DNA of 64,000 nucleotides from JAUNBN01 sp036645935 (GTDB taxonomy: Bacteria; Bacillota; Clostridia; Oscillospirales; Ruminococcaceae): the NCBI GenBank assembly GCA_036645935.1, contig JAVXNE010000001.1, positions 505,227 to 569,226 of the forward strand, written 5' to 3'. Positions 31,115 to 39,614 of the stretch are shown here, one piece after another (position 1 is the first letter of the stretch; each line of letters opens with the position of its first letter). The position numbers and the translations under genes are program-made. Below the pieces are notes generated by a model. The model was not told the DNA's origin. It did no database searches and saw nothing but the letters and a program-made list of their open reading frames with translations.

Positions 31115-33460
31115 TCAGTCGCGGTATTCCTCTTTAATGTAGGTCTCAAAAATATCTCCCTGCTTGATGTCTGCAAACTTGGAGAGCGTTATACCGCACT
31201 CAAATCCCTGCGCAACCTCCTTGACGTCGTCCTTAAAGCGGCGCAGTGACGCGACATCGTCGTCATATATTATTATGCCGTCACGCACTATGCGCACAAG
31301 GTTGTTTCGGGAGACGGTACCGTTCTGGATATAGCAGCCCGCAACGGTTCCGACCGAGCTGATCTTGTAGACCTCGCGCACCTCTGCGCGGCCTTTCTCA
31401 ACCTCGCGTATTTTCGGCGCGAGCATACCTCTCATGGCTGCCTTGACATCGTCTATCGCGTCATAAATAACGCGATACATATGCATGTCGACCTCGGAAA
31501 TCGCAGCCTGCTCCAATGCGGACGGGTCGGGGCGGACGTTGAATCCGATTACAATCGCACCAGAGGCCTCTGCGAGCATTATATCGCTGCTGTTGACGCC
31601 GCCGACGGCGGCGTGGATAACGCTGACGCGCACCTCGTCGCTCGACAGTTGCTCGAGGCTCTGTTTGATCGCCTCGGCCGAGCCTTGAACGTCTGCCTTT
31701 ACGATTATCGGCAGCTCCTGAACCTCGCCCTCCGCTATCTGGCTGAACAGGTTCTCGAGAGTGACCTTGGTATAAGATTTAAACTGCTCTTCCTTAACCT
31801 CAATGCGGCGCATGTCAACAAGCTCGCGCGCGAGTTTCTCGTCGGCGACAGCATTGAGCACGTCTCCCGCCGCGGGAACTTCCACGAGGCCTGTTATTTC
31901 AACGGGCATGCTCGGTCCGGCTTCGTCAATTTTGTTGCCGCGATCGTCAGTCATCGCGCGAATGCGTCCGACCGCCGTTCCCGCGATTATGACGTCTCCT
32001 GTGTGCAGCGTTCCGTTTTGCACAAGTACACTCGCAATCGGTCCGCGGCCGCGATCAAGCTTTGCCTCAATGACGGTGCCCTTGGCGGCGCGGTCGGGAT
32101 TGGCTTTAAGCTCAAGCACCTCAGAAACGAGAGTTATGCTCTCAAGCAGATTATCCACGCCCTCACCGGTTTTTGCCGAGACTGGAACGCAGATAACGTC
32201 GCCTCCCCACTCCTCCGGCACAAGGTTGTATTCGGTCAGTCCCTGCTTCACCTTTTCGGGGTTCGCTTCGGGTTTGTCAATCTTATTGATTGCGACAATG
32301 ATCGTAACTCCCGCAGCCTTTGCATGGTTGATTGCCTCAACCGTCTGCGGCATGATTCCGTCGTCCGCCGCGACGACGAGCACCGCGATGTCGGTAACCG
32401 ACGCGCCGCGCGCACGCATTGAGGTGAACGCCTCATGGCCAGGTGTGTCGAGAAATGTTATATAGCGACCGTCGCTCGTTTTGACACGATAGGCGCCGAT
32501 ATGCTGCGTTATGCCGCCAGCCTCGCCTGCGATGACATCGCTGTTGCGAATATAGTCGAGCAGTGAAGTCTTGCCGTGGTCGACGTGTCCCATAACGACC
32601 ACAACGGCGGGGCGTTCTTTGAGGCTTTCGGGCGCGTCGGGCGCGTCGTCCGTGATATTCAGCTTCTCTTCGATTGTAACGTGAACTTCACGCTCGACCT
32701 TGGCGCCGAGTTCGTCGGCAACAAGACTTGCAGTGTCGAAATCGACGACGTCCGACACAGAGGCCATGACGCCCAGTCCCATCAGCTTCTTGACGACGAC
32801 AGGCGCGGTTACCTTAAGACGGCTTGCGAGCTCTCCGACCGAAATTTCATCGGTTATCGAAACCTTCAGCTGGGCGCGGCGCGCCTTTTCAAGCTGGAGG
32901 CGCTGAAGTTTTTGCGCCTCGGTCTCCCGCTTCTGATACTGCGGCTTGCCGCGCTGCTGCGAGCGCTGATTGAATTTCTGCTTTTTGGCGCCCTGCGGCG
33001 AGTGGCGGCGATCGGCACCTCCTGCCTTGGAGGTCTGCGCGGTCACCTGAGCGATATTTTCATATTTCTCGTTGTACTTATCGACATTGGTCACGGCGGC
33101 ACGGGTGTCAATGACCTTGCTGACACGCTCTATGACCTCAACGGGCTTGTCGCCCTTCCGCTCCTGCTTTTCAAGCTGGCGCGCGGCTGCTTTTTCAAAT
33201 GCCTCGTCCACCTTGCTGTCGCCGGATTTTTCTGCGGGTGCGGGCTTTGCGGCGGCGGGATTGTGCTCGACAATATACTGATCGAAGCTCACAGCGGAAT
33301 GCTGCTGCGTCAGGTTGTCGAAGAAAAAGTTGAGCTCGGGTTCGGACAGAGCTGTCGTGTGCTTTTTGTCGGTGCCGTAGCTTCCCAGCGCCGCGACGAC
33401 CTCCTTGTTCGTGAGTTCGAGGTCTTTGGCAAGCTCACCCAGCTTGTATTTTATTATCAT
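31115..33460 (-). CDS. infB: translation initiation factor IF-2
   Basis: 781 residues. GTPase placing initiator tRNA on the 30S subunit. Lys/Gln/Arg-rich N-terminal region (1-200) with a degenerate IF2N domain at the start (KYKLGELAKDLELTNKEVV) and a second IF2N at about 203-255; G1 GHVDHGKT at 291-298, G3 DTPGHEAF, G4 NKID; C-terminal domains end with GYECGITL-type QGFECGITL. ATG overlaps the preceding stop (ATGA). Confidence 0.97.
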   Translation of the reverse strand: MIIKYKLGELAKDLELTNKEVVAALGSYGTDKKHTTALSEPELNFFFDNLTQQHSAVSFDQYIVEHNPAAAKPAPAEKSGDSKVDEAFEKAAARQLEKQERKGDKPVEVIERVSKVIDTRAAVTNVDKYNEKYENIAQVTAQTSKAGGADRRHSPQGAKKQKFNQRSQQRGKPQYQKRETEAQKLQRLQLEKARRAQLKVSITDEISVGELASRLKVTAPVVVKKLMGLGVMASVSDVVDFDTASLVADELGAKVEREVHVTIEEKLNITDDAPDAPESLKERPAVVVVMGHVDHGKTSLLDYIRNSDVIAGEAGGITQHIGAYRVKTSDGRYITFLDTPGHEAFTSMRARGASVTDIAVLVVAADDGIMPQTVEAINHAKAAGVTIIVAINKIDKPEANPEKVKQGLTEYNLVPEEWGGDVICVPVSAKTGEGVDNLLESITLVSEVLELKANPDRAAKGTVIEAKLDRGRGPIASVLVQNGTLHTGDVIIAGTAVGRIRAMTDDRGNKIDEAGPSMPVEITGLVEVPAAGDVLNAVADEKLARELVDMRRIEVKEEQFKSYTKVTLENLFSQIAEGEVQELPIIVKADVQGSAEAIKQSLEQLSSDEVRVSVIHAAVGGVNSSDIMLAEASGAIVIGFNVRPDPSALEQAAISEVDMHMYRVIYDAIDDVKAAMRGMLAPKIREVEKGRAEVREVYKISSVGTVAGCYIQNGTVSRNNLVRIVRDGIIIYDDDVASLRRFKDDVKEVAQGFECGITLSKFADIKQGDIFETYIKEEYRD

Positions 33461-33780
33461 ACTTTAGTCTCCTTATCTTGAGCCGCATTGCGCTTTACGA
33501 GCAGTGCGAGTTTGTCATCGCACACCACCGCGAGCGCAAATTTTCTGCCCGTGGCCGCCTCTATCTCACACTGCGTTCTGTTGATATATATTAGTTCGAC
33601 CTTTTTTCCCTCACACTCGCGTTCAATATTCCTGCGTGTGCGTTCAGCTGCGTCGTTCGCCACAACGACTGCAACCGCTTTTCTGCCTGATAAAGCCTTA
33701 ATCGATGCGTCGTAGCCGATCGTCAGCGCGCCCGCCTTGCGGCAGAGCGCGAGCGACGAAAGCAATCTGTCATCACTCAT
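33457..33780 (-). CDS. rplGA: L7Ae-family ribosomal protein YlxQ
   Basis: 107 residues from MSDDRLLSSL. L7Ae/L30e fold that binds kink-turn RNA: LLSSLALCRKAGALTIGYDAS, AVVVANDAAERTRRNIE. In Firmicutes this gene lies between ylxR and infB exactly as here. ATG overlaps the ylxR stop. Confidence 0.9.
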   Translation of the reverse strand: MSDDRLLSSLALCRKAGALTIGYDASIKALSGRKAVAVVVANDAAERTRRNIERECEGKKVELIYINRTQCEIEAATGRKFALAVVCDDKLALLVKRNAAQDKETKV

Positions 33781-34051
33781 CTGCCTCACGCTCCTCTATC
33801 TGCGAGCGCAGTAAATCGTAAATCTCCGGCGCTATTGCGCACTCGAGCGCCCGCTCAAGACTGTGCGCCTTACGCGCTTTTTCGAAACACTGCGCATTGC
33901 GGCAGATATACGCGCCGCGTCCGGGACTTTTTCCGTTTGTGTCGACCGAAATTTCACCGTCGGGGCTTTTAACCACTCGCGCAAGCTCTTTTTTCGGCCT
34001 GCCCTCGCGACAGGCGGCACACATTCTAATCGGTTCTTTCCTCAGCTTCAT
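33773..34051 (-). CDS. ylxR: YlxR-family RNA-binding protein
   Basis: 92 residues, DUF448. Seen RKEPIRMCAACREGRPKKELARVV and GRGAYICRNAQCFEKARK with the Cys pairs of the family. Recent work in other Firmicutes links YlxR to RNase P and nucleoid functions; here only the family and operon position are certain. Confidence 0.93.
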   Translation of the reverse strand: MKLRKEPIRMCAACREGRPKKELARVVKSPDGEISVDTNGKSPGRGAYICRNAQCFEKARKAHSLERALECAIAPEIYDLLRSQIEEREADE

Positions 34052-34087
34052 TCAAGCTCCTCAAAATATTAACGTGCGGGAATAACT

Positions 34088-35200
34088 CTATTCCACATCC
34101 GCTGTGACAGCAGCCTCGGGTGCATCGGCCTCGACGGACTGCTCTTCCTCGCCCTCGCCGTAGTATCCGCTCTCGGGTCTTATATCTATCTTGTATCCCG
34201 TAAGCCTCGCCGCGAGACGGGCGTTCTGGCCCTTGTTGCCTATCGCGAGCGAGAGCTGGTGATCGGGCACTGTGACACGGCATACCCTCGCTTCGGGATC
34301 GATGATCTCCACACCCACAACACTTGCGGGCGAGAGCGCCTCGGAGATGTATATTTCGGGGTCGTCGTTGTAGAGAACAATGTCTATCTTCTCTCCGCCC
34401 AGCTCCTCGACGATATGCGCAACTCTGCTTCCTCTCGGGCCGATGCACGCTCCACGCGGGTCGACGTTATCGTCCTTGCTGCACACCGCAATCTTGGTGC
34501 GCATTCCCGCCTCGCGTGAAATTCCCCTTATCTCAACAGTTCCGTCGAATATTTCCGGAACCTCGTTTTCAAACAGCCGCTTCACGAGTCCCGGATGGGT
34601 GCGCGAAATCATTATCTTGGGTCCGCGGTCTGTCACCGCGACATCGACGACATAAACCTTCACGTGGTCTCCGTCCTCGAGTATCTCGTTTGGAACCTGC
34701 TCAGATTTGGGCAGCAGCGCCTCGCTGTTGCCGATTTCGAGCACCGCAGCGCCTTTTCTGTTATCAATTCGCATAACGGTGGCGGTTATTATCTCGCCCT
34801 TTTTGCTCTGCAGTTCTTCACAGAGCTGCTCGCGCTCCGCCTCGCGAATGCCCTGACGTATCACGTGTTTGGCGGTCTGTGCGGCAATTCGTCCGAAATC
34901 CTTTGTCTTCAGCGGTATTTCGATTTCCGCGCCCAGCTTTGCGCGTGAGCGCAACTCGAGTGCCTCGTCGAGTGTCATCTGAATTTTGGGGTCTTCGACC
35001 TCTTCCACGACTTCCTTGATGAGTCCCACTTTAAAGGTCTGCTTTTCGGGGTCAATCTCAACATTTATGTTTGACTGCTCTCCAAAGTCCTTGCGCACCG
35101 CTATGATGATTGCGTTTTTTATCTTTTCGAGCAGTTCATCAGCAGGTATGCCTCTCTCTTTTTCAATGAGCGACAGTGCCTCGAAGAATTCGGCGTTCAT
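34088..35200 (-). CDS. nusA: transcription termination/antitermination factor NusA
   Basis: 370 residues. N-terminal RNAP-binding domain (SLIEKERGIPADELLEKIKNAIIIAVRK), S1 domain, two KH domains (GACIGPRGSRVAHIVEELGGEKIDIV and LAIGNKGQNARLAARLTGYKIDI), then an acidic tail of about 25 residues. No C-terminal AR repeats, as usual outside Proteobacteria. ATG overlaps the rimP stop by one base. Confidence 0.97.
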   Translation of the reverse strand: MNAEFFEALSLIEKERGIPADELLEKIKNAIIIAVRKDFGEQSNINVEIDPEKQTFKVGLIKEVVEEVEDPKIQMTLDEALELRSRAKLGAEIEIPLKTKDFGRIAAQTAKHVIRQGIREAEREQLCEELQSKKGEIITATVMRIDNRKGAAVLEIGNSEALLPKSEQVPNEILEDGDHVKVYVVDVAVTDRGPKIMISRTHPGLVKRLFENEVPEIFDGTVEIRGISREAGMRTKIAVCSKDDNVDPRGACIGPRGSRVAHIVEELGGEKIDIVLYNDDPEIYISEALSPASVVGVEIIDPEARVCRVTVPDHQLSLAIGNKGQNARLAARLTGYKIDIRPESGYYGEGEEEQSVEADAPEAAVTADVE

Positions 35201-35679
35201 TATTTCTTCGTTCCTTTCAAATCGTTATCGTCGTCCGCTTTGATGTACGCGGCATCTTTCTTGTCCACAGTGTGTCCCTCGGCAAACGTCAGCCGTTCGC
35301 CGTCAAAGCTCTCAAGCACTCCTGCAAACTCCCGCTCTCCGTGCTCGTCGGGAGTATAGCGTTTAACCCGCACCGGCTTTCCGACATAGCTCGCAATGTG
35401 CTCGTTTCGGAGCAGCTCGCGTCCAAGTCCCGGTGAACTGACCTCAAAATAAAAATCGCTTTCAGCAATTTCAAGCGCGTCAACAGCGGGGTCAAGCTCG
35501 CGTGAGACCGATTCACAGTCGTCAATGCTGACGCCGCCAGGCTTGTCAATGATCGCGCGCAGAAACCACGACGGTCCCTCTTTGACATAAACGACGTCCC
35601 ACAGCGTGAGCCCCAGCCTATCGGCTATCGGCTGCGCCGCCTCGCGGACAGCGCTCGCAACGTTGGTTTTTTTTGCCAT
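35200..35679 (-). CDS. rimP: ribosome maturation factor RimP
   Basis: 159 residues. Assists 30S assembly. Seen LGLTLWDVVYVKEGPSWFLRAIIDKPGGVSIDDCESVSRELDPAVD and YFEVSSPGLGRELL, the family hallmarks. First gene of the rimP-nusA-infB operon. Confidence 0.95.
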   Translation of the reverse strand: MAKKTNVASAVREAAQPIADRLGLTLWDVVYVKEGPSWFLRAIIDKPGGVSIDDCESVSRELDPAVDALEIAESDFYFEVSSPGLGRELLRNEHIASYVGKPVRVKRYTPDEHGEREFAGVLESFDGERLTFAEGHTVDKKDAAYIKADDDNDLKGTKK

Positions 35680-35723
35680 ATAAAATACTCCGTGCCTCTT
35701 GCAAGAGGCCGTACATAAATGAA

Positions 35724-35743
35724 AGAGTGGGGAACCCCACTCT
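35724..35743. terminator. hairpin between deoD1 and rimP
   Basis: AGAGTGGGG / CCCCACTCT is a 9-bp inverted repeat with a minimal loop; read leftwards it ends CTCTTTCATTT. Could terminate the deoD transcripts. Confidence 0.5.
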
Positions 35744-35818
35744 CTCTCTACTACTATCTTAATCAGTATAACACGCCATTATACCGAATGCAAGCGCTCA
35801 CAGTGCGCAAAATCCTCA

Positions 35819-36532
35819 CTATTCGGCAAACTGCACAGCTGTTTCCAGCGCAATTGTTATCATCTCGTCGAGCGAGCGCTCGCGTTCCTCGCTCGTGAGC
35901 TCGGTTTTGGCATACATCCCATCGGACACCGTGCACATCGTGAGCGCCCGGCAATTGTGTTTTGCCGCAAGAGTGTAGAGCGCGGCGCCCTCCATCTCGA
36001 CGCCGATAACGCCGTATTTCGTCCAATTCTCCTGCCTCGGTATCTGTTCGCCGTAAAACATATCACTCGATTTAAGCAATCCGACGAACACCTCTTTGCC
36101 CGCGCGCACCGCGTTGTCGTATGCGGCACTGAGCAAATCAAAGTTCGCTATCGGGGCAAAATCTCCCGGAAAGGTGTGCCGCAGATATGCGTTGTCGGTG
36201 CAACAGCCGATTGCCAGAATAATGTCCTTTAGCGATATATCCTCGCGGAAGCTGCCGCATGTTCCCACGCGGATGAGATTTTTCACTCCGTAAAACATCA
36301 TCAGTTCACCAGCGTATATCGACAGCGACGGCATGCCCATACCGGTGCCCATAACCGAGACACTCTGTTCTTTATACGTTCCGGTATATCCGAGCATCCC
36401 TCGGACGTCGTTGAAGAGCACCGGCTCTTCGAGAAAGTTTTCCGCAATATATTTTGCGCGCAGAGGATCGCCCGGAAGCAGTATGCTCTGTGCGATTTCG
36501 CCTTTTTCCGCTTTAATGTGGGGAGTGCTCAT
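35819..36532 (-). CDS. deoD: purine-nucleoside phosphorylase DeoD, copy 1
   Basis: 237 residues, hexameric trimeric-type fold of DeoD. Phosphorolysis of (deoxy)inosine, guanosine and adenosine. Seen: PGDPLRAKYIA phosphate loop, DVRGMLGYTG, VMGTGMGMPSLSIYAGEL, VGTCGS, MEGAALYTLAA (base/ribose Met-Glu) and TVSDG with the catalytic Asp. Lies 18 nt after a second DeoD gene (36551-37267); the two differ at roughly half of their residues. Confidence 0.93.
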   Translation of the reverse strand: MSTPHIKAEKGEIAQSILLPGDPLRAKYIAENFLEEPVLFNDVRGMLGYTGTYKEQSVSVMGTGMGMPSLSIYAGELMMFYGVKNLIRVGTCGSFREDISLKDIILAIGCCTDNAYLRHTFPGDFAPIANFDLLSAAYDNAVRAGKEVFVGLLKSSDMFYGEQIPRQENWTKYGVIGVEMEGAALYTLAAKHNCRALTMCTVSDGMYAKTELTSEERERSLDEMITIALETAVQFAE

Positions 36533-36550
36533 ATCTTTCTCCTCCTTTTT

Positions 36551-37267
36551 CTATATGAACTCGCACAGTGTTGCAAGTGCGATCGTGATCATGTCGTCAA
36601 GCGAGCGCTCGCGCTCCTGCGATGTCATTTCCCGTTCTTTGCTCACTGTGCTGTCCGAGACCGTGAGTATCGACAGTGCGCGCCGTCCGAACTTTTTCGC
36701 GATGGTGAAGAGCGGTGCGCTCTCCATCTCAGCAGCCATAACGCCGTATTTAATCCAGAGCGCATTTCGGTCAACGAGCAGCTCCTCCTGATAAAACGTA
36801 TCGGACGACAGCACATTTCCGACCCACGGCTTGATACCGAGTTCTTCGGCCTTTTTGTGCGCCGCACGCAACAACTCGAAATCTGCAACAGGGCAGTAGT
36901 TTCCGGGAAACACCTGTCTGTTGAAGTCGCTGTCCGTGCACGCGCCCTGCGCAAATATGATATCCTTAATGTGAATGTCGGGGTTCATCGAACCGCAGGT
37001 GCCGATTCTTATCGCGCTCTCAACGCCGTACTGCCCCATAAGCTCGGTTGCGTATATCGCCATAGACGGAATGCCCATCCCCGTGCCCATAACCGAAACG
37101 CGCTTGCCATTATATTCACCTGTGAATCCCAATATCCCGCGCACATTGTTGAACTGTACCGGGTTTTTAAAATATCTCTCGGCGATATATTTTGCGCGCA
37201 GAGGGTCGCCCGGCAGCAGTATCCCGCTCGCAACGTCGCCCAGCTTTGCGCCGATGTGGGTGCTCAT
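36551..37267 (-). CDS. deoD: purine-nucleoside phosphorylase DeoD, copy 2
   Basis: 238 residues. Same motifs as copy 1: PGDPLRAKYIA, NVRGILGFTG, VMGTGMGIPSMAIYATEL, GTCGS, TVSD. The nucleoside pocket reads EMESAPLFTI instead of EMEGAALYTL, so base preference may differ. Upstream gene of the pair. Tandem paralogues suggest division of labour between purine nucleosides; inference. Confidence 0.93.
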   Translation of the reverse strand: MSTHIGAKLGDVASGILLPGDPLRAKYIAERYFKNPVQFNNVRGILGFTGEYNGKRVSVMGTGMGIPSMAIYATELMGQYGVESAIRIGTCGSMNPDIHIKDIIFAQGACTDSDFNRQVFPGNYCPVADFELLRAAHKKAEELGIKPWVGNVLSSDTFYQEELLVDRNALWIKYGVMAAEMESAPLFTIAKKFGRRALSILTVSDSTVSKEREMTSQERERSLDDMITIALATLCEFI

Positions 37268-37427
37268 AAGCGATTTCTCCTAATTGTTTTGATAATTTTG
37301 GGTTTATTGCCGAAACTAATTATACCCTAAAACAGAGCTTAATCAAGCCAAAATCACAATATCATGCAACAGAGGGCTCGTTTGAGGTACACTATTGAGG
37401 TACACGGAAAAAAGAAAGGGAATATTT

Positions 37428-37907
37428 ATGAAAAAAATATTGGTTGTTTTAACGGCATGTGTCCTCGTTCTCACGCTCGTCGCATGCGGCTCGGGTAAGG
37501 CAAAATCACTCGACCTCGACAGGGCACGCAAGGAAATCGAATCGCTCAAGTCCTATCCCTCACTCATGGAGCCAAACGACACCGAGATGAAGGACGTATA
37601 CGGCATCGACTCATCTCTCATCTCTAAAAAGGCCGTCGGCATTCCGATGATGAACGTCCACTCGAGCATGTACTGGTTGGTGCTCGCCAAGGACAGCACG
37701 TCGGCCGACACGCTAAAAACGCAGTTCGCATCATATTTTAAGGGCTATCAGGAAATGTGGGACAGCTATCTCCCCGATCAGGCCGAGCTCGTGCGCAACC
37801 GCCTCGAGACGACCTATGACACCGAGGAGGGAACGTGGCTGCTTTACGCCATCGGAGAAGACACAGCCGCAGTCAAAAAGGCTGTTGAGGACGCACTGGT
37901 AAAGTAG
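37428..37907 (+). CDS. DUF4358 lipoprotein 1
   Basis: 159 residues starting MKKILVVLTACVLVLTLVACGSG: signal peptide with lipobox LVAC, lipid-anchored outside the membrane. The C-terminal domain (KKAVGIPMMN..., LVRNRLETTYDTEEGTWLLYAIGED) matches DUF4358, a small Clostridia family. ATG at 37428 preceded by AAAGGGAA. Paralogue of 45277-45741. Upstream TTGAGGTACAC occurs twice (37382-37392 and 37395-37405). Confidence 0.8.
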   Translation: MKKILVVLTACVLVLTLVACGSGKAKSLDLDRARKEIESLKSYPSLMEPNDTEMKDVYGIDSSLISKKAVGIPMMNVHSSMYWLVLAKDSTSADTLKTQFASYFKGYQEMWDSYLPDQAELVRNRLETTYDTEEGTWLLYAIGEDTAAVKKAVEDALVK

Positions 37908-37977
37908 TTCTGCATCGGAAATTCTGCTAAACAGGCAAAAAACACCGCGTGCAACCTCTCTCGCATGACGCGGCGCA

Positions 37978-38015
37978 CCATCGGCGCTCCTTTTTGGAGG
38001 GCCGATGGCTTTTTT
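37978..38015 (+). terminator. terminator of DUF4358 gene 1
   Basis: CCATCGGC..CTCC / GGAG..GCCGATGG, T5 loop, followed by CTTTTTTG. Confidence 0.9.
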
Positions 38016-38577
38016 GTTTTTCGTCTTTATCGCCGAGCCGCTTTTTTCGGCAAGAGTGAAAATACCGCCTCTGTTTTGGCTTTTAGCCTCGTTCGCGCTT
38101 CTCTCATTTGCCTGCTCGTCTTTGTTCTCTGATTGTATCTCTTAGGTCTTTGCTCTTTGCTCTTTGCTCTTTGCTCTTTGCTCTTTGCTCTTTGCTCTTT
38201 GCTCTTTGCTCTTTGCTCTTTGCTCTTAAGTATTCGGCATTCGGTCTTCGCCCTCTAAATAACGAGAAATGTTAAAGCATTCACATTTTCTTTGTTTTCA
38301 TCTCCGACATACTCCACTGTTTACACCGGCCTCGGACGCGTGATGTTTTTGTTTTGCTTCAGACCGCTTTTGACCGTGTTCTCAGCAGCGCTTGCCGATT
38401 GTTTCTGTCTGGCAACCGATATTTTGCCGTCCCTGCCTTATTTGTCTGCAATTCCGTGCACTTTTTGCAGTGCATTGCTGCCCTTAGCGCACATGTACAC
38501 TAAGTCGCACGAAGCTCTGCTTTTTGTGTCTCAAGCGAAACTTGCGCTTCTGTCTTCGTATCTTTTGGACAGCGCGC
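38016..38577. other. gene-free stretch with heptamer repeat
   Basis: About 560 nt with no supportable gene; the frame at 38292-38588 (plus) has no ribosome site. Strikingly pyrimidine-rich on the plus strand. The only structure is the heptanucleotide tandem repeat at 38148-38227. Confidence 0.5.
38148..38227 (+). repeat. CTTTGCT heptamer tandem repeat, 11 copies
   Basis: Eleven perfect head-to-tail copies of CTTTGCT (38148-38224) plus a partial CTT. Intergenic, between DUF4358 gene 1 and the VanY-type gene. A 7-bp unit is prone to slippage, so length should vary between strains. Confidence 0.95.
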
Positions 38578-38620
38578 AAAAACCCTGAAGCCGGTTTCTG
38601 TCCCCCGGTCTCAGGGTTTT
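38578..38620 (-). terminator. terminator of the VanY-type gene
   Basis: AAAACCCTGA / TCAGGGTTTT with an inner CCGG pairing; leftward T-run TTTTTG, 22 nt past the stop. Confidence 0.85.
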
Positions 38621-38641
38621 GCAAATTATTGTAAACTATGG

Positions 38642-39580
38642 TCATGCGAGCCCTGCATATTCCTCAATGCTGACTCCGCTTTCCTTCAAAATCTTTGCCA
38701 GTTCAACACCGACATAGCGGTAGTGCCACGGCTCGTATATATATCCGGTTGCCACTTCTCTGTCCTTGAGAAAGCGCAGCACAAATCCATATTCGGCGGC
38801 GTGGCGATCGAGCCACGCAAACTCCGCCGTGTCCTCAAAAGAGCGTTTGAGGAAGGTTGATCCGTCTCCGCCCGCAATGTCAAGTGCGAGACCGGTCTGG
38901 TGCTCGCTCTGTCCCGGGCGAGCCGAATATCGGTTAGCCGCCTCCTCGCCGTTGCCCGCAGCGTAGCGGCTGAAAATAGCCGCCTGTGTGTCATAGCTGC
39001 GAAAACCCGAACCGTTCCAGACAGTGAGGCCGTCGGTTTTCATTGCAGCCGCCATCTTGTCAAACGCCGCCTGCGTCTCTGAGGTCATTCCGTTGCCGTA
39101 GCTCGAGGGCAGATGATATTTTTTGTTGACAAGCAGCATCTCGTGACCATGTATGTCAAGATAGGTCACCCCATCGCGCTCATAGAGTTTAACTCCGTTT
39201 TTAAGACCCGGTATAATTCCCTCACCGCCGCTTTCGGCAGAGGGCTTTTCAGGCTTGTTTACCGGAGGCTCTTCGGGTGTAGCTGTCGGGGTTTCCTCCT
39301 CACGCTTGAGTGTTTCCCCGCCTTGAGCGCCGGTTTCGGAGCTCTCTTCTTTTATGTTATCCTGCGGTTTTTTCAGTTCCTCGCCCTCGCTGCCCTCGCC
39401 GGATGCTGCAAGCGAACCCTGCTGAACCGTTCCGCTTGGTCCTTTATCCAAAGCTCCCGAGAAATATGCCCAGCCCCACATCGACATCGCTGTCACCGCA
39501 AGCATCGTCGCAAGCAACACCGGACCTTTCGAGCGTTTCTTTTTTCGCCCTCGGGCACCTTTTCTATTACTTCCGGCCAT
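38642..39580 (-). CDS. VanY-type D-alanyl-D-alanine carboxypeptidase
   Basis: 312 residues. Basic N-terminus, one membrane helix (about 21-42), a Glu/Pro/Thr/Ser-rich linker (50-115) spanning the wall, then a zinc peptidase domain: LVNKKYHLPSSY, GFRSYDTQAAIFSRYA, the metal/catalytic SEHQTGLALDI and EPWHYRYVG. Trims the terminal D-Ala of peptidoglycan stems. Linked to general wall remodelling rather than vancomycin resistance, since no van regulators or ligases are near. ATG at 39580 or GTG three codons upstream; GGGAGG lies just before. Confidence 0.9.
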   Translation of the reverse strand: MAGSNRKGARGRKKKRSKGPVLLATMLAVTAMSMWGWAYFSGALDKGPSGTVQQGSLAASGEGSEGEELKKPQDNIKEESSETGAQGGETLKREEETPTATPEEPPVNKPEKPSAESGGEGIIPGLKNGVKLYERDGVTYLDIHGHEMLLVNKKYHLPSSYGNGMTSETQAAFDKMAAAMKTDGLTVWNGSGFRSYDTQAAIFSRYAAGNGEEAANRYSARPGQSEHQTGLALDIAGGDGSTFLKRSFEDTAEFAWLDRHAAEYGFVLRFLKDREVATGYIYEPWHYRYVGVELAKILKESGVSIEEYAGLA

Positions 39581-39614
39581 ATATCTCACTCGCCTCCCTT
39601 AACGTTTTATAAAA

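Noticed and set aside
38148..38227. Heptamer array as a CRISPR
   Set aside because: Units are 7 bp and contiguous without spacers; no cas genes in the window.
38292..38588. 98-codon plus-strand frame after the heptamer repeat
   Set aside because: Pyrimidine-rich DNA yields long Leu/Ser/Phe frames by chance; no ribosome site, and its end runs into the terminator of the opposite gene.
38642..39580. VanY-type gene as vancomycin resistance
   Set aside because: No vanR/S, vanH, vanA/B-type ligase or vanX nearby; carboxypeptidases of this family are common wall enzymes.
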